A stretch of 64,000 nucleotides of DNA, from the NCBI GenBank assembly GCA_027488375.1, contig JAIYBW010000003.1:248001-312000 (forward strand), written 5' to 3'. The translations under genes and the position numbers were made by a program. The stretch is from Pseudomonadota bacterium (GTDB taxonomy: Bacteria; Bdellovibrionota; Bacteriovoracia; Bacteriovoracales; Bacteriovoracaceae). Positions 43,098 to 53,258 of the stretch are shown here, one piece after another. Below the pieces are notes generated by a model. The model did no database searches. It was not told where the DNA came from and saw nothing but the letters and a program-made list of their open reading frames with translations. Numbering within the stretch: the first letter of the stretch is position 1; each line of letters starts with the position of its first letter.

Positions 43098-44066
43098 ATG
43101 CTTTTAGAAGATCAGCACCCGCACAATAAATCTATTATGATTGCCGTTCTGGGAAAGCCAAATGTTGGAAAAAGTTCCTTCATTAATCATCTTTTAGGTT
43201 TTGATCTCTCCATCGTGAGTTCAAAACCCCAAACGACAAGAAATAATTTTCATTGTGCATTTACCATCGATCGCACTGAAGTAGTCCTCGTTGATACTCC
43301 AGGAGTCCACTCCAATGCTCAGGAGCTTAATAAAAGAATGAATGGTCAAGCTCAGATGGGGGCTGAAGGGGTCGACCTTAATTTTGTTCTACTTGATTTA
43401 ACGACAGATATTGTGACTGAGTTCAAAGACTTTCTCAAAAATTTTGAAAGTCCACTTTTAAAAACGTGGATTGTTTTCACCAAAGCTGATCTTGTGAATA
43501 AAGAAGCGATTGTCTTGACTGAAACTCTTAAGGTTCTTAAAGAGCTTTGTCCTTCAATTGAGAAAAGTTTTATTATTAGTTCTAAAGATGGACACAATAT
43601 CCATGAGCTTACTGGGGCCATCCAGGATGCTTCCATCAATGGGCCACACCTTTATCCAAATGGCGATGTTTCAAATAAAAGCCAACGTTTTTTTGCGACT
43701 GAATATATTCGTGAGCAAGCTTTCCGCTTACTCAAAGAAGAGCTCCCTTATGAAGTAGCCGTTGTTATTGATGAGTACAAAGATGTAAAAAAGAAAGATG
43801 AAACGGCAACTCCTGAAGCTCATATTTCTGCCTCTATTTTAGTTAATCGACCAAGTCAGCGCGCGATTGTTGTAGGTCGAGGTGGTTCAATTATTAAAGA
43901 GATTGGCGTTAATGCTCGTAAAAAGATCGAAGCCATGACGGGCGGTAAAGTTCACCTTAATTTGCACGTTAAAGTTTCCCCTAAATGGTTTAATAATAAT
44001 TTTGTCCTGGATGAGATCGGTCTTCCCCGCACTCAAAATTCAGCTCGTGTGTGGAGGAAAAAATGA
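43098..44066 (+). CDS. era: GTPase Era
   Basis: 322 residues. Assists 16S rRNA maturation and 30S assembly. G1 [11 protein letters not shown]2 region [11 protein letters not shown]3 VDTPGVH, G4 TKAD, and a C-terminal KH domain with the [19 protein letters not shown] loop. SD GAGGAG upstream. It overlaps der by ATGA and follows rnc by 9 nt. Confidence 0.95.
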   Translation: MLLEDQHPHNKSIMIAVLGKPNVGKSSFINHLLGFDLSIVSSKPQTTRNNFHCAFTIDRTEVVLVDTPGVHSNAQELNKRMNGQAQMGAEGVDLNFVLLDLTTDIVTEFKDFLKNFESPLLKTWIVFTKADLVNKEAIVLTETLKVLKELCPSIEKSFIISSKDGHNIHELTGAIQDASINGPHLYPNGDVSNKSQRFFATEYIREQAFRLLKEELPYEVAVVIDEYKDVKKKDETATPEAHISASILVNRPSQRAIVVGRGGSIIKEIGVNARKKIEAMTGGKVHLNLHVKVSPKWFNNNFVLDEIGLPRTQNSARVWRKK

Positions 44067-45919
44067 ATAAAAGATCAATGGTCGTATCGATCATCGGTAG
44101 ACCCAATGTAGGAAAAAGTACGATCTTCAATCGCTTAATGAAAAAGCAATATCTGGCCATGACTCATGACCAGCCAGGTGTCACACGTGACAGACATTAT
44201 GGAATTATGAAGCTTGAAGAACTCTATGAAGGAGAACTTCATGAAGAAGATATCATCCTTGTTGATACGGGTGGATTTTATCCAGATAAAATTGATATTG
44301 ATCCCAAGAAGAAAAATAATGTAGATCCTTTTTTTAATATTATGGCCGATCACGCGAAATTGGCGATTGATGAATCAGATCTTGTTCTTTTTGTCGTTGA
44401 TGTTCGGGATGGTCTTTTACCATTTGATAAAGGTATTTGTGATTATATCAGATCGACTAAAAAATCTTTTTGGCTTCTTATGAATAAGTTTGATTCTGAG
44501 AAACAAGAGGGCGATCAGTACGATTTTTTTAATCTTGGTCTTGAGGAAAATGAGATGTTTCGTCTTTCTGCCGAGCATAACCGAGGTTTTAATGATCTAA
44601 GAGAAAGATTGATGATGGCCGTTAAGAAATTTGAAATTTCTGAAAAGGGCAAAACGGAAGAAGACTACTTACAGAATGGTGTTAAACCCCGCAATGATGT
44701 TGTTTCCTCAGTGGCCATTATCGGTGCTCCCAATGCTGGAAAATCTACATTACTAAATTGCTTAGTCGGTGCTCAAAGAGCACTCGTCTCTGAAATTGCA
44801 GGAACGACAGTTGATCCAATTGAAGGGTATATTGATCTTTATTTTGGGCCAGATTCAGAGATTCTGGCATCGCAAGATAATATGTTTCGCAAAGACAATA
44901 CTAAGATCTTTGAGGAAATGAAAAAGTTTGCTGAATCTGGAGATTTAAACACTGAAGATATTGATGAAGAAGATCTCACAGAAAATGAAAAAAAGATTTA
45001 TATTGAATTTGGTCAGACAGAAGAATTCAAAGGCTTTGCTGATGAAGAAGATCAGAATCGAGGATCTTCAGACTTCAGCTTTGATGAATCCAATGTAGGA
45101 GAGGATTACTTCTCTGAAAAACAAATTATTAGTGATATTGAAAAGAACTGGGATGCTCCCGCTGAGGAGGTTGAGAACCTCGAAAATGCTCTTTATGTTA
45201 ACCGTTGGAGATCTGTTAAGCTCGTGGATACTGCCGGTATACGAAAGGCAAAGTTGGTCGAAGGGTTTATTGAAACTCAATCTGTCTATCGCTCTCTTCG
45301 TGCAATCTCTGAGTCTGACGTTGTTCTTTTTATGATCGATTCAACTCTTGGGATTACTCACCAAGATCGTCGTTTAATTGATATTGCACTTGAAAAAGGT
45401 AAATCACTTATTGTTTGCTTAAATAAAATTGATCTTCTTAAAGAAATTTTTGCTGATAACAAGAAGAAGAAAGAGTGGATGCAAAATTTACGTGACCAGG
45501 TGCCTTGGCTTGGCTTCTGTCAGCTTGTGACTATTTCAGCTCAGAAGAATCGCAACATCAATTATCTAAGAGAAGCCCTTAAGAGAACTGTCGTGGTTAG
45601 GAATCGTAAAATTCCGACGGGTGCTCTTAATAGAACTCTTTCAACACTTACGGATAAAAATCCGGTCGTCATTAAAAAAACAAGCGGGGCCCGTTTTAAA
45701 ATTAAGTATGCTTCCATGCTTAAATCAAGCCCTCCTACATTTTTAATTTTTTCTAACAAATCACAGGGGATTCCTGATAACTATCGGCGCTATCTTGTGA
45801 ACGGCTTGAGAACTCAGTTTGATTTGACTAATACTCCTGTTCATTTAATTTTTAGAACTTCGACGGATATTGAAAGAAGAATGAAAAAAGTGGAAAAAAA
45901 GAATTTATCTACCAAGTAA
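44063..45919 (+). CDS. der: GTPase Der with large acidic insertion
   Basis: 618 residues from the ATG at 44063 (SD GGAGGAAAA, overlapping the era stop). 50S assembly GTPase with two G domains and a KH-like C-terminus. GD1: [23 protein letters not shown]2: [10 protein letters not shown] (residues 221-230), GTT (247-249), DTAG (389-392), NKID. In ordinary Der (about 440-490 residues) the GTT and DTAG of GD2 are only about 20-30 residues apart; here they are 139 apart because of an Asp/Glu-rich insertion (~262-382). GD1 also has smaller acidic insertions. No frameshift: the insert is in frame and the distal motifs are intact. Confidence 0.95.
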   Translation: MNKRSMVVSIIGRPNVGKSTIFNRLMKKQYLAMTHDQPGVTRDRHYGIMKLEELYEGELHEEDIILVDTGGFYPDKIDIDPKKKNNVDPFFNIMADHAKLAIDESDLVLFVVDVRDGLLPFDKGICDYIRSTKKSFWLLMNKFDSEKQEGDQYDFFNLGLEENEMFRLSAEHNRGFNDLRERLMMAVKKFEISEKGKTEEDYLQNGVKPRNDVVSSVAIIGAPNAGKSTLLNCLVGAQRALVSEIAGTTVDPIEGYIDLYFGPDSEILASQDNMFRKDNTKIFEEMKKFAESGDLNTEDIDEEDLTENEKKIYIEFGQTEEFKGFADEEDQNRGSSDFSFDESNVGEDYFSEKQIISDIEKNWDAPAEEVENLENALYVNRWRSVKLVDTAGIRKAKLVEGFIETQSVYRSLRAISESDVVLFMIDSTLGITHQDRRLIDIALEKGKSLIVCLNKIDLLKEIFADNKKKKEWMQNLRDQVPWLGFCQLVTISAQKNRNINYLREALKRTVVVRNRKIPTGALNRTLSTLTDKNPVVIKKTSGARFKIKYASMLKSSPPTFLIFSNKSQGIPDNYRRYLVNGLRTQFDLTNTPVHLIFRTSTDIERRMKKVEKKNLSTK

Positions 45920-46694
45920 AGTTATAGGTGACCATGACCGACATTACATTGCCGGTCAGGTCATTATAACCATAAGTACTGCCTGCTTCAGTTGATTGTC
46001 TGTAGTCTTGAGTATATTTATCGAAAAAGTTGACGACATGATAAAGAAACTCAACATCGAGGTATGAAGCTTTAAGTTCAATGGGAAATTCAAAACCAAA
46101 GCCAATTCCCGTGCCGATTCCTCCGCCCTTTTGAATGTCAAAATTTTCTTTATCAATGAAGTCATTGGTTTGATACCAGTATTCTAAACGTCCTATAACA
46201 TAAGGATTGGAATAGGTAATCGCCGTCCCTAAATCGGTCGTATCAATATAATATTTAAAACCAGTGAATACTCTTGTCATATCTGTGACCACGGCCCCAA
46301 TTTGCTTTTGCCCAGGATAACCACTTACGACAGTATCGAGAATCATTGTATGTTTTGAATATTCAACTCCTAAGAGGATAGCTTTTTGAAAATCGATAAA
46401 ATAATTCACTGAGAGGTGAAAGGTGGGAGGATTGTCCACATAGGCCCTCCCTCTATTTCCAGAGAAAGTTGTTAATCCTCCACCAACATTGACAGAAAAA
46501 AATCTTCCATACCTATAAAAACGCTCGTCTTCTAAAACTTGGCTTGATTCAAGATCTTCATTGAAGTCAGAAAATATATCACCGCCACTCATGGATGTAT
46601 CATCATCAAGCTCTTGCATAATTTGATCATTTGATTGACCAATTGAATTGAAAGAGAAGAGGAGCAGATTAATGAGGAGAAAAAATTTAATCAT
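45909..46694 (-). CDS. Predicted outer-membrane beta-barrel protein
   Basis: 261 residues with a signal peptide ([10 protein letters not shown]). An acidic ~35-residue linker ([18 protein letters not shown]) precedes a barrel domain of alternating strands ([47 protein letters not shown]) that ends in a C-terminal aromatic residue (MVTYNFTW), the BAM targeting signature. Function unknown. Three nt separate it from the next minus-strand gene upstream; its 3' end overlaps der by 11 bp. Confidence 0.8.
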   Translation of the reverse strand: MIKFFLLINLLLFSFNSIGQSNDQIMQELDDDTSMSGGDIFSDFNEDLESSQVLEDERFYRYGRFFSVNVGGGLTTFSGNRGRAYVDNPPTFHLSVNYFIDFQKAILLGVEYSKHTMILDTVVSGYPGQKQIGAVVTDMTRVFTGFKYYIDTTDLGTAITYSNPYVIGRLEYWYQTNDFIDKENFDIQKGGGIGTGIGFGFEFPIELKASYLDVEFLYHVVNFFDKYTQDYRQSTEAGSTYGYNDLTGNVMSVMVTYNFTW

Positions 46695-46697
46695 AAA

Positions 46698-47186
46698 TTA
46701 AAGGTAAAAATGGACTCCAGCCTTGATAATTTGATCACCAAGAGTTTGGAAAGTGCTCCCACCGTCATCAACTTTTCTCACCGATAATCCATATTCTAAG
46801 CTGAAGCCTAGGCTTTCTAAACCTGCAAAATGAAATTCAGTTCCAAATGTGCCATCAACTTGGTAGCCGGATTCTACTTTGGAGTCATCATTAAGGTAGT
46901 TTTCACTGGCCAAAAGACCGGCCATGTAGAAATTAAGCTGTGGCTCGTCAAAAATGATGCGGTATAACTTAATACCGCCCCCATAGAGTGTTTGGTCTTG
47001 GTTAGACTTAAATCCCACAATAGCTCCTAGGGCAAATGTCTTGGATTGTTGGATCTTTAGGGAAAGTGCTGGAATATCGTTGGCCAGCTGGTTTGTCATC
47101 CCGAGGCCCATTCGACCCCTCAGGTCAGCTGCGAAGGTCAAAGTTGGGATTAAAAATAGAAAAAGCGTAAAAAATTTTTGTGTCAT
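46698..47186 (-). CDS. Small predicted outer-membrane beta-barrel protein
   Basis: 162 residues with a signal peptide (LFLFLIPTLTFA-AD). The mature part consists of short amphipathic strands (RGRMGLGMTNQL, TLYGGGIKLYRIIF, GFSLEYGLSVRKV) and closes with AGVHFYL, fitting an eight-stranded barrel. Operonic with the 261-residue barrel protein; both may form a surface unit. Family unknown. Confidence 0.76.
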   Translation of the reverse strand: MTQKFFTLFLFLIPTLTFAADLRGRMGLGMTNQLANDIPALSLKIQQSKTFALGAIVGFKSNQDQTLYGGGIKLYRIIFDEPQLNFYMAGLLASENYLNDDSKVESGYQVDGTFGTEFHFAGLESLGFSLEYGLSVRKVDDGGSTFQTLGDQIIKAGVHFYL

Positions 47187-47280
47187 AAGTTAAGTCTAAG
47201 GAATCTTTTGATCTTTGACAACGTTATGAGCAAGGTTTTAAACTCCTAGGGTAAATTGTTAAGCTATCAAAAGGATTTCC

Positions 47281-47943
47281 ATGAGCGAAGCGACTCAAAC
47301 TCAAACACTTGAACAAACTTTTAATAAAACAGACCTTGGTCACCTCATTTACGAGTATAGAAAGCTGATGTTTGCTTTAATCGGTGCTGTTCTTGTGGCT
47401 GTCATGGGTTATGCACTCTGGAAACAATCTCAGAAATCACAAGCTGAAGCTGTATCAGCAAAAGTTTTCGAGTTTCAGTCAAAAACATGGGCATCTGTGA
47501 AAGAAGGAAAGCTCGCAGCAACAGAGCTTCCAAAAATTTTTGAAGCCCTTGATCAAGAAGTAAAAAATGCACCAGTGATGATTCCACTTGCCTTAGAAAT
47601 GGGTAAATACCTTTTTGATAAAGGCCAACTCGTCGAAGCTGAAATGATTCTTTCAAAATTAAACTCTAATCAGCCAATCGCTCAGTATTTTATTGCCACT
47701 CAAAGAGCGGTCATTCTTGAAAAGTTAAATAAAATTCCGGAAGCGATTCTTGCCCTTGAACAAGCGGCCAAAAATAAAGATGCTCTCATGGCAGCTAAAC
47801 TTAATTTAGAGCTTGGAAGACTTAATTTCTTGAATGGTGAGAAAGGAAAGGCCCAAACACACTTTGAATACGTTTTAAGTACTTTCCCTAATGATGATCT
47901 TGCGAAGCTGGCCAAGCTTTACATGGGAAAGATGAATAAATGA
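47281..47943 (+). CDS. YfgM-like TPR membrane protein
   Basis: 220 residues: a cytoplasmic N-terminus, one TM helix (LMFALIGAVLVAVMGYALW) near residue 30-50, then a periplasmic helical TPR-like region (e.g. AQYFIATQRAVILEKLNKIPEAILALEQA, LGRLNFLNGEKGKAQTHFEYVL). This is the YfgM/AncM architecture, an ancillary SecYEG/periplasmic chaperone factor. It is directly followed (4-bp overlap) by bamB, matching the E. coli order yfgM-bamB-der. SD AAAGGA. Confidence 0.82.
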   Translation: MSEATQTQTLEQTFNKTDLGHLIYEYRKLMFALIGAVLVAVMGYALWKQSQKSQAEAVSAKVFEFQSKTWASVKEGKLAATELPKIFEALDQEVKNAPVMIPLALEMGKYLFDKGQLVEAEMILSKLNSNQPIAQYFIATQRAVILEKLNKIPEAILALEQAAKNKDALMAAKLNLELGRLNFLNGEKGKAQTHFEYVLSTFPNDDLAKLAKLYMGKMNK

Positions 47944-49037
47944 ATAAATGGGTTTGCCTGTTATCGATTCTTCTTTTTGGATGCAGTAGCTTTAAGCTAA
48001 CCAAGCCTGAAAAGAAGAGTGATTTTTTTAAGAATACATGGACTAAAAATCTTGATGATTCCTATCTATCAGGGAACTTGCCAATTGGTTTAGGGGCCCC
48101 TCGGATCTACCAAGACATTGTTTACATGGGAACCCTTCAAGGCAAAATGAATGCCTACGATGTTGAATCTGGACGATTACTCTGGAGTGCTTCTGATAAG
48201 ACTCCTTTGGGTGGTCCAGTAGAATTTTTTAATGATCATATCGCCTACGGCGGATTGAATGGTCGACTTTTTGTCAGGCACTATCTCTCTGGAAAATTAA
48301 AGTATGCCATTGACCTGGCGGCGCCAATTGAGAGCGCACCCGTTTTTCACAAAGGTCATCTTTTTATTTACCTGAGAGGACATCAAGTGGTTCATCTTGA
48401 TGCTGAAACTGGAAAAGTTATTTGGGCTTACAAGCGAGCCGTTCCTGTAACAACAACGCTTCAGAGAACCTCAAAACCCCTCATTATTGGAAATAAAGTT
48501 ATTTTAGGTTTCGCAGATGGATTTTTAGGTGCCTTATCGATGGATGAGGGATTGGTTCTTTGGGAGACAAAGCTTGTTGAGAGTTCCAAGTTTGTTGATG
48601 TTGATCTAAATCCTGTTTTGGCAGGAGGAGTTGTTATTTGTGGTTCTCCATCTGGTGAGCTTAAAGCCGTTAATCCTGAGAATGGGGCGATTTCTCGTTC
48701 TTTTGGTGTGAGTGTCATGGCACATCCTCTAGTAAAAGGTGAGCAGCTTATCTTAGGCACAAATGATGGTGAAGTTTTGGTTATGGGTCTTGATGGTAAG
48801 ATTCTCAAGCAAGTTAAGGTTTCTTCTCAGCCAGTAAGTGCTCTAACATGGTGGAAAGATTATCTTGTCGTGGCAAGTTTTGATGGTGTTGTCTCGGCCA
48901 TTGACCCATTGAGCTTGAAAGTGGTGGATCAGTTCAACCTCGGTTATGAATTTTCTGCGATTTTTTCAGATATGGCCTCTAATGATGATTTTTTGGCCCT
49001 GTATTCTTCACGTAATAGATTATATTTATTTCAATAA
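47940..49037 (+). CDS. bamB: Outer-membrane assembly lipoprotein BamB-like
   Basis: 365 residues with lipobox LLFGC. Eight-bladed propeller made of PQQ-like repeats: VYMGTLQGKMNAYDVESGRLLW, VVHLDAETGKVIWAY, LGALSMDEGLVLWET, LKAVNPENGAISRSF and others. BamB supports the BAM complex in beta-barrel insertion. Neighbourhood (YfgM-like upstream, der and beta-barrel proteins next door) supports BamB rather than a PQQ dehydrogenase. Confidence 0.88.
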   Translation: MNKWVCLLSILLFGCSSFKLTKPEKKSDFFKNTWTKNLDDSYLSGNLPIGLGAPRIYQDIVYMGTLQGKMNAYDVESGRLLWSASDKTPLGGPVEFFNDHIAYGGLNGRLFVRHYLSGKLKYAIDLAAPIESAPVFHKGHLFIYLRGHQVVHLDAETGKVIWAYKRAVPVTTTLQRTSKPLIIGNKVILGFADGFLGALSMDEGLVLWETKLVESSKFVDVDLNPVLAGGVVICGSPSGELKAVNPENGAISRSFGVSVMAHPLVKGEQLILGTNDGEVLVMGLDGKILKQVKVSSQPVSALTWWKDYLVVASFDGVVSAIDPLSLKVVDQFNLGYEFSAIFSDMASNDDFLALYSSRNRLYLFQ

Positions 49038-49133
49038 GATCTTCTTTACCTAAAGAAATCTATCTTTTTGATATCCTTCGTGGATTTCCTTTGTTGAGCA
49101 GAGTAGTATGCTTGGGCAACAAAGGAATTGATT

Positions 49134-50444
49134 ATGAAGAAATCCCTCGTTTCGATTGCTGTTCTTTTTTCTTTAAGCTCTTACGCTTCTGTTAAAATTG
49201 AAGAAGAGTTCTATGTGATGGGTCAAAACCCAGAAGTTATTAAAGATCTTGCCCAAGCTGGATCTGTTGAAATTGACCACGTAACCTCTGAAGGTTTTGA
49301 AGTGTACGGCCCCAAAGGTCTTTCTAAAGTTCTTTCAGAAAGATCTCTTCCTTTTTTCGATATGAAATCAATTCTTAAATCAGCTCTCGCGGATTATCCG
49401 AGTCATGAAGAGATTACAAGAAAGTTAAAAGCAGCTGAGGCTAAAAACCCAAAAATCATGAAACTCTTTTCAATTGGAAAGTCAGTTACTGGAAAAGATT
49501 TATGGGTTATGAAAATTTCAGATAACGTTAATACGGATGAAGTTGAGCCAGAGTTCAAATATATTTCCTCCATGCATGGTGATGAAATTACAGGAAGAGA
49601 ACTTACAGTTAAATTTATTGAAGAGATTGCTCAGACTTATGGCACGAACCAAGAACTAACTGATCTTGTCGATAATACTGAAATTTATATTATGCCTTCT
49701 ATGAATCCAGATGGTTCAGAGAGAAAGCAACGTGCCAATGCGAATGGGTATGATCTAAATAGAAATTTTCCAGACATTAGTAATAGAAATGGAAATACTA
49801 TTACAGGTCGTCAAATTGAAAACCAACATGTGATGAAGTTTCAAGCTTCAAGACAATTTTCTCTTTCTGCGAATTTTCATGGTGGGACAATCGTCGTGAA
49901 TTATCCTTGGGATTCTACTTATGACCGTCACCCGTTGGACGGTTTTATTAAAGAATTATCTCTAGGCTATGCTGAACTTAATCCAGAGATGCGTTCATCT
50001 AGAGAGTTTGCTGGTGGAATCACAAATGGCGCTGATTGGTATGTTGTAAAAGGTGGTATGCAAGATTGGAGCTCATTTTTTTATAATGATCTTCAAGTTA
50101 CAGTTGAGCTCTCTCATGCAAAATGGCCACGCTACGATGATATTCCTGGATTTTATCAGAGCAATCGTGAATCTATGATTTATTTCATGAAGCAAATTCA
50201 CCGCGGAGCTGGATTTAAATTTAATCGCCCAGGAGTTGCTGGAACTGTGCATGTGAAACAAACTTCACCTGTTGCTAAAGACTTAGGTTCATTTGCTTTT
50301 AACTCATCTGAGTTTTTTAAAGTCATGCCAGAGGGGCAATATTCGTTTAGTATTACAGAAAATAATAAGTCTGTTCGAAATTTAGAAGTCACAGTTGATA
50401 AAGATAGAATCTTCAAAGATGGAAACTATCTTGTGATCGATTAA
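49134..50444 (+). CDS. Exported M14 zinc carboxypeptidase
   Basis: 436 residues from the ATG at 49134 (AAAGGA SD). Signal peptide (IAVLFSLSSYAS). Zinc ligands and catalytic Glu are present: HGDE (His148, Glu151), NFHGG (His249) and VELSHA (Glu325); MNPDGSERKQRANANGYDLNRNFPD is the substrate-binding Asn-Arg region. The C-terminal ~80 residues (PGVAGTVHVKQ onward) are a transthyretin-like domain, so it belongs to the carboxypeptidase N/E-type (M14B). An N-terminal ~90-residue prodomain is likely. It probably trims peptides outside the cytoplasm. Confidence 0.93.
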   Translation: MKKSLVSIAVLFSLSSYASVKIEEEFYVMGQNPEVIKDLAQAGSVEIDHVTSEGFEVYGPKGLSKVLSERSLPFFDMKSILKSALADYPSHEEITRKLKAAEAKNPKIMKLFSIGKSVTGKDLWVMKISDNVNTDEVEPEFKYISSMHGDEITGRELTVKFIEEIAQTYGTNQELTDLVDNTEIYIMPSMNPDGSERKQRANANGYDLNRNFPDISNRNGNTITGRQIENQHVMKFQASRQFSLSANFHGGTIVVNYPWDSTYDRHPLDGFIKELSLGYAELNPEMRSSREFAGGITNGADWYVVKGGMQDWSSFFYNDLQVTVELSHAKWPRYDDIPGFYQSNRESMIYFMKQIHRGAGFKFNRPGVAGTVHVKQTSPVAKDLGSFAFNSSEFFKVMPEGQYSFSITENNKSVRNLEVTVDKDRIFKDGNYLVID

Positions 50445-50902
50445 GACCCAAGCTTTAAGATAAATTTAAATTCTTCTTCGGAAACCGGCAGAATTGAAAG
50501 CCGGTTTCCTTTTTGAAGAAGTCTCATTTTTGACAGTTCCGGAAAATTTCTTATTTCTTCTAGAGAAACAAATGATCTTAGATCTTTTTCAAAGCTCACA
50601 TCAATAAGTATCCAGCGAGGATTTTCTGGTGTGGCCTTTGGATCAAAATATTCTGATTTTTTATCAAATTGAGTGCTGTCAGGGTAGGGCGCAGAGCTGA
50701 CTTTAGCTATCCCTGCGACTCCAGGTATTTCACAGCTTGAGTGATAAAATAAGATGAGGTCCCCAACCCTCATTTCATCCCTCATAAAATTTCGGGCCTG
50801 ATAATTTCGAACCCCATTCCAAGGTTCAGTTTTTTTTGGCCTTGATTTCAGGTCCTTAAAAGAGAATACATTAGGTTCAGATTTCATTAACCAATAGTTC
50901 AT
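50441..50902 (-). CDS. EVE-domain protein
   Basis: 153 residues from the ATG at 50902. The whole protein is an EVE (PUA-like) domain, a fold that reads modified bases in DNA or RNA: YWLMKSEPNVFSFKDL at the start, WNGVRNYQARNFMRDEMRVGDLILFYHSSCEIPGVAGIAKV in the middle and PRWILIDVSF. The binding-pocket W-x-G-V-R-N-Y-Q-A motif is intact. No restriction genes nearby. Overlaps the M14 gene by 4 bp. Confidence 0.92.
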   Translation of the reverse strand: MNYWLMKSEPNVFSFKDLKSRPKKTEPWNGVRNYQARNFMRDEMRVGDLILFYHSSCEIPGVAGIAKVSSAPYPDSTQFDKKSEYFDPKATPENPRWILIDVSFEKDLRSFVSLEEIRNFPELSKMRLLQKGNRLSILPVSEEEFKFILKLGS

Positions 50903-50979
50903 ATATAGATACTGGAGCAAAAAGGTTTTAAAATCAAGTTTTGAAGTAGGGAGCCGACTAGTTTTTACGGAGGATGTCT

Positions 50980-51711
50980 ATGTTTAGAGCTCTCTTTTCT
51001 ATTTTATCCCTAAGTCTAGTGAGTTGTTCACACCATATAAAATTGGCCGAAACTTCTCCGAATTATCCATTCTCATCTGAACTTGTTCGGGAAGCCCAAC
51101 AAAATTTCGCTCGCTATCCGGCCAGCGAAAATTCTGATGAGAGTTCCAAGTCAACGAGAAGAGTTTATTTTAGTGCACTTTATTATCAGTATCTAACACT
51201 TGGGAATCATCTTGATGAGGTTGCGCAGTTAAATTCATGCCCACAGTTTCATCACGATAAGCTTGAGACAGAGTCTTATCTTGTGCCGCAATTTTCAATG
51301 ATCAAATTAAATAAAGATGAAAAGAGTTTATCTCCCTATTTCCCTGAAACAGCTTTTAATAAAAATTTTTCTATCCAGGATCATTTTTTTGCGGTTAAAA
51401 ATGAAATAAATACCCTTTGTGAAGAAGGGATCAGTGATAATTATTATAAATTTGATAATCTCGTCACGCATTATGCTTCGAAGTCATCATTCCATCGTCA
51501 CCCTGATTCGATGAAGTCAGTTTTAAAGATCCCAGTTTTTGCAAATTACTATTTACTTAAAATGTTTCAGTCATCACAAAGGCATACAACTTTTCATCCT
51601 CATGAAAAGCAAATGATTTATCTCACTAGAACACATTGGTTTGAGGACTACGTTTCAAAAGCTCAAATTTTAAGAGAGAAGATGATCCAAACAAAAATGG
51701 TTCAAAGGTAA
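50980..51711 (+). CDS. Predicted lipoprotein, unknown function
   Basis: 243 residues from the ATG at 50980 (GGAGG SD; the ATG two codons before is too close to it). Lipobox LVSC gives a mature Cys at about 16. The mature protein is helical and rich in His, Tyr and Phe (RRVYFSALYYQYL, CPQFHHDK, HRHPDS, RHTTFHPHEKQ). The His-rich stretches could bind metal, but no known motif is matched. Followed at 4 nt by another lipoprotein gene. Confidence 0.72.
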   Translation: MFRALFSILSLSLVSCSHHIKLAETSPNYPFSSELVREAQQNFARYPASENSDESSKSTRRVYFSALYYQYLTLGNHLDEVAQLNSCPQFHHDKLETESYLVPQFSMIKLNKDEKSLSPYFPETAFNKNFSIQDHFFAVKNEINTLCEEGISDNYYKFDNLVTHYASKSSFHRHPDSMKSVLKIPVFANYYLLKMFQSSQRHTTFHPHEKQMIYLTRTHWFEDYVSKAQILREKMIQTKMVQR

Positions 51712-51715
51712 TTAA

Positions 51716-52393
51716 ATGAAATTAGCATATTTTTCTTTATTTATTTTTATACTCGCATGTGGGCGAGTCGAGCTGAAGGTCGGAGATAAATTGGGTGATT
51801 TTAAGAATGTCAGCCCACTTACTTTGGGTGGACAGGAACTTGAATTACTTAAATCAATTTGTAGTTCAATTTCTCAAAAAACGAGTGCATTACCGGTATT
51901 GGTGAATTCATCATTCACTTTTAGTTATTCTTCGCGAAGTTGTGAAGACGAAAGTTACAGTGCTCCTGTTGATTTTTTGACGACAATTCAAAATTCTTTT
52001 AATGGTTATCGTTTTCTAAAAAGTGATGGAACTTCATTTTATTTTTCTGATCTTGAAACGACCGATTCAGGTACCATGTCTTTATTTTGCAAACAGTTGA
52101 ATGAAGCTCAAAGTTTGCAAAGCCCAATCCAGGCGGGCCAGGAATATTCTTTTATATCCACCACTGGTATTTCATCAGAGGATTGCGCTATCTCTGAAAA
52201 TGAAGTCTGTGTAGAGATCTCAAAGGGGACGCAGGATTTAAGTGGATTGGCAAAAATTCACACAAAAGAGTGGATCAAATTTTCATTAAATCCTTTGAAT
52301 GGTCGAAAAGGTTTTTTTACATCCAAAAAATTAATAACATCAATGGGGTGTCCTGAAGGAAAACTTCTCGGTCATAAGGCCAATCTTAAATAG
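51716..52393 (+). CDS. Predicted lipoprotein, unknown function
   Basis: 225 residues with lipobox ILAC (mature from Cys15). Beta-rich mature part with several Cys (SICSSIS, SRSCEDES, LFCKQL, EDCAISENEVC, MGCPEGK), probably disulfide-bonded. No family recognised. Forms an operon with the lipoprotein at 50980 and overlaps the convergent gene by 8 bp. Confidence 0.72.
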   Translation: MKLAYFSLFIFILACGRVELKVGDKLGDFKNVSPLTLGGQELELLKSICSSISQKTSALPVLVNSSFTFSYSSRSCEDESYSAPVDFLTTIQNSFNGYRFLKSDGTSFYFSDLETTDSGTMSLFCKQLNEAQSLQSPIQAGQEYSFISTTGISSEDCAISENEVCVEISKGTQDLSGLAKIHTKEWIKFSLNPLNGRKGFFTSKKLITSMGCPEGKLLGHKANLK

Positions 52394-53186
52394 AGCACCC
52401 CAGTGCCATCTGAACAGTGACTAATTTCCTTGTGTCAGCATCAAACACTTTTTTACAGAAGATGTGTCCAAAAGCTTGATGGGGCTTAACTTTACTTTCA
52501 GGGCAATTAATATTCTCTTTTTTATCCTCAAATTGCCCAATATTGGACAGGTCAAAAGAAATAATTTTCCAATCTCCTTGAGAGGAGACTTTAAGCATAA
52601 AGTAGACTCCATCCTCTTCCTTTAAAATATAAAGTTCCTTATTTTTTATGAAGAGGGGTTGATCATTTATGGGCAGGTGATAAGTCTGAGGTCCAGTTTC
52701 ATAAAATACCGTTACAGGCTGGGGGAGTAAGTTTTCATTTAGAGGAAGTTCGATTTGGGATTGATCTCTCCATATAAAAGCCTTGGCCGGCCCGATTGAT
52801 TTTATAAAAGAAGTTCCTCTAAGTATTTTTTCACCTTGTTTGGGATTGTGTTCTTTACACTCAGAAGTATGCGTCGCTGGCATAAATGCTTTTTTGGCTT
52901 TTTCAAATGTATAAAACTCTACCGGGATTCCGAATTGGGCGCGAAAAGTCTCAAATTCATGAGATATTTTATTGTGATCAGATGAATTTTTGTGCTTTTG
53001 AACGAGATCTTTCCACTTGGAAAATAAATGCCCCATCGCTTGGTCACAGTCTGAATTTTCCGGACATCCTTTGATTTCATGGGTGAAATCTTCAAGAGAT
53101 TCTGGGTTGGGGAGGACTTGAATCCTAGGGTTATTCTGAGCAAAAGCTGAGAACATTAAAAATAATAGAAAATAAGTGATGGTCAT
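52386..53186 (-). CDS. Exported protein of unknown function
   Basis: 266 residues from the ATG at 53186; a TTG seven codons upstream is less likely. Signal peptide YFLLFLMFSAFA-QN. Two parts: a helical Cys-containing half (KGCPENSDCDQAMGHLF) and a beta-rich C-terminal half with paired Cys (INCPESK, IFCKK, LGCSI). No recognised motif. A C-x5-C pair followed by MGHLFSKW may be a small disulfide-stabilised domain. Confidence 0.72.
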   Translation of the reverse strand: MTITYFLLFLMFSAFAQNNPRIQVLPNPESLEDFTHEIKGCPENSDCDQAMGHLFSKWKDLVQKHKNSSDHNKISHEFETFRAQFGIPVEFYTFEKAKKAFMPATHTSECKEHNPKQGEKILRGTSFIKSIGPAKAFIWRDQSQIELPLNENLLPQPVTVFYETGPQTYHLPINDQPLFIKNKELYILKEEDGVYFMLKVSSQGDWKIISFDLSNIGQFEDKKENINCPESKVKPHQAFGHIFCKKVFDADTRKLVTVQMALGCSI

Positions 53187-53258
53187 GGCCTTCCCTAGCG
53201 TTTGCAAAAAGATTCTTTTATTATAGACTGAGTCGAATTGATATTTTGAGGAGGATTT

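Noticed and set aside
45068-45280. Frameshift or fusion as explanation of the long Der
   Set aside because: Both G domains and the C-terminal region are in one frame, and all motifs beyond the insert are intact.
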